Positions 57,340 to 64,000 of a stretch of DNA of 64,000 bases are shown here, one piece after another. The position numbers and the translations under genes are program-made. Positions within the stretch are counted from its first letter, which is position 1. Each line of letters begins with the position of its first letter. The notes under the pieces are model-generated. The model did no database searches and had not been told where the DNA came from. It worked only from the letters and a program-made list of their open reading frames with translations. The stretch comes from Harmothoe impar (Eukaryota; Annelida; Polychaeta; Phyllodocida; Polynoidae), in NCBI GenBank assembly GCA_947462335.1, contig OX381721.1, positions 8,432,001 to 8,496,000 of the forward strand, given 5' to 3'.

Positions 57340-57475
57340 GATTGACGAAGAGAGGTAAAGAGAGGAAGAGGATGAAGAAATAAATAAATTGACAGCGACA
57401 GAGAGACAGAGACAGATAGACAGGGGGAGAGAGACAGGGGACTTGGGGAGACATAGAAAGAAACAGCGACACCAA
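57340..57475. repeat. Purine-rich tract
   Basis: AGAGGAAGAGGATGAAGAAA and GACAGAGACAGATAGACAG-type runs on the plus strand. Hydrophobic frames on the complement are artefacts. Confidence 0.55.
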
Positions 57476-57599
57476 ATCAAATGTATGTACCATGATTTAT
57501 ACGCAAACATACCGACTGAAAATAAAACCTGATATCAGGAAAAGACCAGAGCAAGTCTTGGCCGACTCAGTGAGGTCTATAAATGTATATGTCAGAGAT

Positions 57600-57850
57600 A
57601 AATGTTCACAGCGGAAGTGGGAAGTACGCATGTGTAAAGCAATGCTTCCGGTGGGGGCCGACCTTGCCAACAGCCAATCATAAGGCAGGTCAGCCTGGGC
57701 GGGTAGAGGCGGGTAGGGCGGGTCCCCCAGGAACTGCAGCCCGCCTAGAACCGCACTGCTCTCACCCCACTCTCCAGCCAACCCCCCGCAATTTCCACTC
57801 TGATATAGATCCACTCTACAAAATGGTAGAGGTCCTGCAGGTACAGCAGT
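57600..57850 (+). promoter_or_regulatory. Promoter-like block with ETS, CCAAT and GC boxes
   Basis: CAGCGGAAGTGGG near 57609 and GCTTCCGGTG near 57645 are ETS sites. CCAAT is at 57674-57678 and three GGGCGGG/GGCGGG boxes lie between 57696 and 57722. A donor-like CTGCAG/GTACAG is near 57840. Layout fits a housekeeping-type promoter. Confidence 0.4.
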
Positions 57851-57954
57851 AACTGCTATGTTACTACATGTACTAGTATATCATGTGAGCAGCTATATAG
57901 AAATATAGACTTCCTGAGGCAAGATTATTATATGAGGCCCCACAATGTCAGGTT

Positions 57955-58069
57955 AATGTGTCGTTACTATGCATCAACGCATCGCCAGTGAGTAACTCGC
58001 CAGCACTGCCTCATATTAGTGAATCAATTCTGGCGAGTTACTCGTCTGGACTGCATGTTGTTGTTGACC
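57955..58069. mobile_element. TTAA-ended MITE fragment (copy 23) next to the 63-bp repeat
   Basis: GTGAGTAACTCGCCAGCACTG and CTGGCGAGTTACTCGTCTGG are two family centres only about 60 bp apart, with both outer ends missing. The tandem array begins directly after. Confidence 0.6.
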
Positions 58070-58071
58070 CT

Positions 58072-58665
58072 CACTCACAAGCTCAGATCCCGGTCTACCT
58101 CAGAGAATAGCCCTTCCAAGGGCCCCGCTAACCCTTACTCTCACCACAGATCCCGGTCTACCTCAGAGAGTAGCCCTTCCAAGGGCCCCGCTAAACCTTA
58201 CTCTCACCACAGATCCCGGTCTACCTCAAAGAGTAGCCCTTGCAAGGGCCCTGTTAACCCTTACTCTCACCACAGATCCCGGTCTACCTCAGAGAGTAGC
58301 CCTTGCAAGGGCCCCGCCAACCCTTACTCTCACCACAGATCCCGGTCTACCTCAGAGAGTAGCCCTTGCAAGGGCCCTGTTAACCCTCACTCTCACCACA
58401 GATCCCTGTGTACCTCAGAGAGTAGCCCTTGCAAGGGCCCTGTTAACCCTTACTCTCACCACAGATCCCGGTCTACCTCAGAGAGTAGCCCTTGCAAGGG
58501 CCCTGTTAACCCTTACTCTCACCACAGATCCCGGTCTACCTCAGAGAGTAGCCCTTCCAAGGGCCCTGTTAACCCTTACTCTCACCACAGATCCCGGTCT
58601 ACCTCAGAGACTAGCCCTTCCAAGGGCCCCGCTAACCCTCACTCTCGCCTCAGATCCATGCAAGG
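58072..58665 (+). repeat. 63-bp tandem repeat, nine units and a partial, with one open frame
   Basis: The unit contains CAGATCCCGGTCTACCTCAG, AGTAGCCCTTGCAAGGGCCC and TAACCCTTACTCTCACCA. Because 63 is divisible by three, the frame 58019-58717 (232 codons) stays open through the array, giving repeats of the type HRSRSTSESSPCKGP. Most differences between units change the amino acid, so I see no sign of protein-level constraint. An Arg/Ser-rich protein is possible but a minisatellite is the simpler reading. Confidence 0.85.
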
Positions 58666-58872
58666 GCCCTTCTATATATGTTCCATTATTATACTTAGAC
58701 GTCGGAACCTCAGATAACTTGCTTTCTCAGACATGTAATTCTAAAATAGAATCCGCTATAATTATTGAGGGCTGCTTCGGTGCACTGAAGGGCCATGCTA
58801 CCCTAAGCCGCAGCCCTGATAGGGTTAACTTCAGGAATCTCCAACAAAGATGGCTACATCACCACCATGTCT

Positions 58873-59585
58873 TTAACCCTTTGGTGCCCAGAACTATTTG
58901 ATCAATATCCATTTTTTTTATTCAACATGATTGTTCTGATGTTGGAAATTATGTCCTAACTTCATCTCTTATTTTAAGATTCGGGTCATAAAACATTTTC
59001 TGAATGTTCTTGAGATGGGCTTTATTTTTGACTACAGAAAATTATTTAACTCTGGTTGCCATGACAACCCAAAACCTTCTATCAGCTGTTATAGGCCTGT
59101 TATAGGCAATGTTCTGTATTTGTAGGGCTAAAGAGGTGTCTTCTCTTTACTATGAATAGTCTATTCCTAGCATAGAAAACGTTCTACATAGGAACCTTCT
59201 GAGTGAAAATTGAAGAATATTGATACCATAATAAGTGACTACAGGAAAACTTGATTTGAGATGATTTTATGTGAAAAAACATATTTTTCATATATATCAA
59301 AGGGTATTTTAGTGAGAATTGTGCATTTTGGGTGAATTTTGGATACCTGCGATGTATCACATATCTGATCACTTATTTTTTAGTTAACCTTGCACCATTC
59401 CTCAGATATACAATTCACATCAAGAACGATAGTCTCATTGAAATTGTGAGGTCATGGGGCTTAATATGAGGGTAGAACTTTAGAAATTGACCCAATAGAA
59501 GTGTCTGGATAGTTCTCTACTTCAATATAGTTGTTTTTATGCCTAAAACCGCGCCAATTGGCGCGCTTGGGCACGTAAGGGTTAA
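58873..59585. mobile_element. Second TTAA-ended MITE family, long copy (713 bp)
   Basis: TTAACCCTTTGGTGCCCAGA and, inverted, TTAACCCTTACGTGCCCAAG are the ends. CAGAACTATTTGATCAA and GGTTGCCATGACAACC match the short copy at 18697-19004. No long open frame is present, so it is non-autonomous. Confidence 0.7.
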
Positions 59586-60756
59586 TAAACTCAAAACAAC
59601 CACACAGCCTGGTCATGTAACTACAAGTGACTCTAGTCAAGTCCCAGCCCCGACCTGTGGTAGATGAAAACCTACCGGGCAGAAACACGGGACCTCCACT
59701 GGTTCCCTCCGGGCTGCTTGTCACCCCATACACGGTACTACTACCGGCCCAGTACCAGCGAAGGCCACACCAAGAAGGCGCCCAGGGGGCAGGGAGGGGG
59801 TGACTTGTGGTGAGGGCGTTTTGACGTTATTGCTATTTGTGCTGAGTCACTTGGTTTCATACATGTTTATGGAGTGGGATGAGGTTAATTTAGAGCTTTT
59901 AGTTTTAGTTGGAATGCACCTTGTAGGATGTTGTTGTCGTAAAAATCGTTGGTTTAGTTGGAATGGTATACAATACTATGTAAAATAAAAGTACAATGTG
60001 AGAAGAAAGAGAAAATAATTAAATGTGGTCTGCAAGGGTTCACAAGTACTTGGGTAGACATATCCACTGTCTGCCATTGTAGAAAACTAGAAGTTTGCAT
60101 GTGAATCTTTCAGTATATACATGCGTGAGGCACATCTCACACCCTTGATTTATTCATACTCCTCCCCCAAATTGCCCTACTCAACCTCTTTAAATGTTAT
60201 TAAGTCTTTGTTGGAATGTGACTCCAATCATAGATTGTTAGCTTAGACATTATATATACGTACATAAATTAACATTTATTTTTTTATGTAATCGGCGAGT
60301 TTATGTAATGTGATTTACGTGGCTTTACTCTCATGAAATGCACATAATATATATAGGTATCTATCATTCTACGGGATGCTCCCATGGCTTCTATTTCACT
60401 AGGTCGGCCAATTCTATCTTTGCTATTATAAAAATAAAACATTTTAGCCTTGGCTTATCAGCCATCCAGGTCTTGTGTGAGAATTCAAAAAACACATTTC
60501 CATGGCATACCCTCCTTATTAAGTCAGAATAATTCCATGAATAACATTGAATGTTGGGGGTCATATAGTTCAATAATAGCATAAGCTAATTTCGTCATCA
60601 ATTTAATCAATCGTATGTATAAAAACATAATTCATACACAGCCCTATTTCACACACAAGAGTTTATCTTCTCAAGTGAAAGGAATGAAAATACAATTGCA
60701 TATTAATTCTGACACGAGCCCGAGCACCGTTGGGAATCTCCCACCTTTTTTTTTCA
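59586..60756. other. AT-rich sequence, no gene recognised
   Basis: Nothing supported. Short frames only. Confidence 0.45.
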
Positions 60757-60961
60757 TTAACTCTCTAAGGACTGTATAGTGCTTCAATTGTGCTATGCCT
60801 ATTATTTGATATAATGTCCGAGTAACCCTGTGGGGTTGCTACGCTATCGAATGGCTGATCAAGGCAATGCTGGTGAGTTACTCTCTCAAACTTGCGTTGG
60901 TACAGCATGGCAACAAATGAAGATAAAGCTTTACGAAATCATGCCAACCCAAAAGGGTTAA
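60757..60961. mobile_element. TTAA-ended double-palindrome MITE, copy 24
   Basis: TTAACTCTCTAAGGACTGTA at the left, CCAACCCAAAAGGGTTAA at the right. One centre (GGTGAGTTACTCTC) and the GTTGGTACAGCATGGC arm remain. Confidence 0.75.
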
Positions 60962-61268
60962 GGAAGACAGCGGACCTAATCAAAAATAAAAGCCCCCAGT
61001 TTGTCCCTTTGGCCACAGGTGCACATAATAACTAATTACAAGCCACGAGGTATTTCCAAACACGCCGCCCTGTATTGTTTAATTGCATAATTATGTAATA
61101 ACACATTGCAATGGAACAGGAAAAAATGAAGGAAAATATTTAAAAAGTGGAGATGTTGAGAGCAGCTGTAGTCATTGGTACACGTCTTTACGTGTGCCCC
61201 CAGGGTGTGAGTCTGTCAACGTGTCAGGATCATTACCAGGTAATCACCCTGAGACTCAATTATCTAAT
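60962..61268. other. AT-rich spacer, no gene recognised
   Basis: Nothing supported. Confidence 0.4.
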
Positions 61269-61531
61269 TTAACCCTTTTAGTACGGCATAATGCCTAAAG
61301 GTTTATGTGAATTTGAAGTCATAATGCACCAGCGTAGCACTATAGTCAGTAAATCGCCAGCAATACACACATGTACTGCAGTATACCGACCTTTTCTAAG
61401 TGTATCAACTCAGCCATATGCTTGAATGCATCATGGATGCCTCACTTAATCGGCAGGGCTGCATTAGTGCATCATGGCGACATAAGGGCACAATTCATTG
61501 AAAAAAGCGCCATGCTGCGCTTCAAGTATTG
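61269..61531. mobile_element. TTAA-ended double-palindrome MITE, copy 25
   Basis: TTAACCCTTTTAGTACGGCA opens it. The right half has GCATTAGTGCATCATGGCGA and CCATGCTGCGCTTCAAG, with the final GGGTTAA lost. Confidence 0.75.
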
Positions 61532-63480
61532 ACTCCTAATCACCCTTACGCTCAATTATCCTATTAAATTCTTCAATTCCACTACGACTTTACTGCACTA
61601 GTCTGTGTCCTGGAATGAATTATTTGGTTTCACTATGGATAATACTTGTTCGTGTGGCCAAATCACCTTCCAAATATTATTTGAGATAATAATGTGCTAC
61701 TCACTTCATTTAGTAAAGTCCTGTATCTTCGTGGTTTCTGTCATTTTTGAAGCTTAAATGTCCAATCCTTGCTGTCCCTAGATCAATCGTCGGAGTGGTG
61801 CGAGGACCAATACTTTGGTACCTATATAGTATATGTGGGGGGGGGGGGCATACTTACATGAGTGTTCGAATCGCGGTCTGTAGCACCAACCACCCAGTCA
61901 GTGCCGGGGTTAACCTGTTAATTTGTCATAATTATTATTTTGTAATAACCCTCCTACGCAATTATTCACTTACATTCTCAACCTATTATAAACCATAAAT
62001 GTTCTCCTCAGCCTTCGACTTTTTGTGTATAAGGAGGGATTAAATTAAATCTAAGGTCAAGTCTATAGGGTGGAGCGCATGGGATACCTTTTAAACTACT
62101 CCTCCCCTCTGCATTAAAGTCTGACTCTTCTTCTGAATATGAATGCGATTTATCCCAGACAAGCGTAGGGTGGATACAGGGTATCCTTTTCAAATTACTG
62201 TACAGACAGAATTATGGCATGTTTCTCCAATGTGACAATCTCCATCAAGGGGCAGTCACTTTTATTATTCGTCCAGTTCAAGCCTGCGAGGAAGCGAATG
62301 CCAGTGTCTTTAGAGATAAAGGTTACTTAAGGACTAGTCACGGTTGGTCTAACTTCTCAATATATTATATCCTTTCTATATCTCTTATTAGTTAGTCTAT
62401 ACGGGTAGTAATCATACTGTTAGAATAATGAATGTAATAAACGATAAAAATGATACCTTTTAAATCATTGTGAAATGCCATTATTCATTTCGGACATTAC
62501 AAAGTTGTTTCCTCATGTTTCCATATTCTGCATCCCGAGCATACCTAGTCCTTTGACATATTACCTTCCCCCACGTGTCCAGGTGTAAACCAGGTGTTGT
62601 TTTTCCCGTCGGCTGCTATCCCCCATTGGTTTCCACCCTCCATGCTGGTCTAAGCCCATCCCACCTTTCATCCCTACATACCCCTAGTACATAGGCCTGG
62701 GCCTCCCATGTCTGCTCTACTATCATAGCTCCTTATTCATAACAATAAATATGCTGTCAGACACAGGGTGCATCTTTGAAAATTGGGGAGAGATTTATGA
62801 TAGGTGAACAAGAGAGGGGTATAGGAAAACTAATTACGCATGGTCACATGGTATCCTTTTAATAAATGCATATTATAATCGAAATAATTATGACATTGCA
62901 CCTATGGGATGATAACCTTTATAAATAAACAGTTAGTTACACATGGAAACTGCATTGTAACTGTTCCCATTCCATACATGGGTTTTTCAGTTCTTGTTTG
63001 CTTTCTTTTCAACTGGGACTCACCACCTGAATGTGTACCATATCTTATCAGAGAACGCACCACAGATAACATAAACTGTATACTTGATGAAACAATTCAT
63101 TACTCTCACATTATACTCAATAAATCAAAATACATAATGATGTTCTTTTCATCCATTATACATGCATATAACTAGTCACAGTATACCCCCTCCACACCCT
63201 ACGCCCATCTTTCCATGTCTATATTTAATCATTACCATATTTTTGACAAACAACCATTAGACACACCAACAATGAACTCCCATTTCCATTCATAATGGCC
63301 CCCATCATATGGATCATAGCCTTTCTCTACCAGAATGAGTGATGACGTCTAATAGGCCAACAACGCTCACAATGTCACACCAACTAATTAAATACAAATT
63401 AAGCAATTGTAAGTCAATTAAATCCCGCCTGGTGCACCGCTATGACTGTCAGTGTGGACTGTAATGGGGATAGGTTAAAA
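61532..63480. other. AT-rich sequence, no gene recognised
   Basis: A G run lies near 61838. Short frames (for example 62909-63175) show no domain. Confidence 0.45.
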
Positions 63481-63481
63481 C

Positions 63482-63498
63482 TGCCACCAGGTGGGGTG
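63482..63498 (+). promoter_or_regulatory. CTCF-like motif near the window end
   Basis: TGCCACCAGGTGGGGTG fits the CTCF core; a CACCTG-type E-box is included in the same word. Occupancy is inference. Confidence 0.3.
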
Positions 63499-63849
63499 TA
63501 GGGAAATATATAGAGTACCTTGGGGGGGGGGGCACCTGCATGCATGCAGAATCATCTGTGGTGGTGGTGATGGTAGTGGTGGTGGTGGTGGTCGGGGGGG
63601 GGGGGCACTGGCTCTTTTATGGTCGGTACAAGCTGCAACACTACAATCTTGTCATTTGACAGGCCCTTGAAAAGGTGCATTACTTTTCAAGTCTCCTATA
63701 TTCTAACAGCTCAGATGACAACCCACGGTTAGAAGCCCTCATCCTTTTAGAATTAGGTTTGTTTGCAATTGTATAGATTTTCGAGGTTATGTATGGAATG
63801 TAAAATATCATTTATGTCTCTATCAACTGTGCCAGCCCCTGGAAGGCGT
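63499..63849. repeat. G runs and a GGT microsatellite
   Basis: G runs near 63521 and 63594 flank an imperfect (GGT)n block at about 63557-63592. The rest is unremarkable. Confidence 0.6.
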
Positions 63850-64000
63850 TTCACCGTATGTTGATATAAAATATAAGATACGGCCGAAAGATGCGGTCAA
63901 GATGCGGACAAAATATCACCAAAGCAAATTTTCCGTTTCTTTTCACCCTCCGCATACCCTCCGTATCTTTTTTTATCAAATTCCAACATACACCCCTGCT
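63850..64000. mobile_element. Foldback element at the window edge, possibly cut
   Basis: GTATGTTGATATAAAATATA with AGATACGG on the left matches, inverted, CCGTATCTTTTTTTATCA and CCAACATAC on the right. AAGATGCGG occurs twice between the arms. The outer limit may lie beyond the window. Confidence 0.45.

Noticed and set aside
58072..58665. 63-bp array as a confirmed Arg/Ser-rich protein gene
   Set aside because: Differences between units are mostly amino-acid changing and no promoter, splice signals or family match support it; kept as a repeat.
1..64000. Known conserved microRNAs such as let-7, miR-10/100, miR-9, miR-124 and miR-71
   Set aside because: I looked for their mature sequences on reading through both strands and did not see any; this is an eye scan, not a search.

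Overview
The window looks like nuclear DNA of an invertebrate animal, probably a marine bilaterian. The evidence is a GT-AG intron inside a transposon gene, Pol III-type tRNA-derived repeats, TTAA-flanked piggyBac-type miniature elements, CpG-rich blocks carrying NRF1-, ETS-, CCAAT-, CRE- and ZNF143-like promoter words, and CTCF-like motifs. I cannot name the species. I see no complete host protein-coding gene. The stretch reads as intergenic or long-intron sequence, with several promoter-like CpG blocks and a few candidate non-coding or first exons.

Layout. 1-11 kb: AT-rich sequence with scattered miniature elements (2637-3022, 4221-4448, 6339-6597, 8907-9117, 9646-9878) and a promoter-like patch at 3230-3345. 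11.1-17.3 kb: a cluster of CpG-rich blocks with GC boxes, a CCAAT box, tandem NRF1-like sites and strong splice-donor strings, broken by a purine tract; this is the best candidate for the 5' region of a host gene. 17.3-25.6 kb: AT-rich sequence with miniature elements, plus a promoter-like patch near 23.5-23.8 kb with ZNF143-, CTCF- and nuclear-receptor-like sites. 25.65-30.47 kb: the main mobile element, a 4.8 kb DNA transposon with two nearly identical 710-bp inverted arms around a broken gene for a FEN/XPG-like nuclease family protein, possibly of the Academ type. 31-32.4 kb: two CpG promoter-like blocks. 33-47 kb: many miniature elements, a 1.07-kb foldback rich in AGGGAGTC with a TTAA element nested in it, and a CpG promoter-like block at 42.3 kb. 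47.0-47.9 kb: an 85-bp minisatellite. 49.3-52.9 kb: a CACT microsatellite field interrupted by a 2.3-kb inverted-repeat element carrying four tRNA-like units and three small hairpin elements. 53-57.9 kb: CpG blocks and a possible first coding exon. 58.07-58.67 kb: a 63-bp tandem repeat with one open frame. 58.9-64 kb: more miniature elements and AT-rich sequence.

The most abundant element is a palindromic family of about 250 bp with TTAA-CCCTTTAAGG ends and two internal palindromes centred on GGCGAGTTACTCGCC. I find about 27 whole or partial copies. With two other TTAA/CCC-ended families, non-autonomous piggyBac-type sequence appears to have shaped much of this locus. All assignments are by eye; none has been checked by database search.
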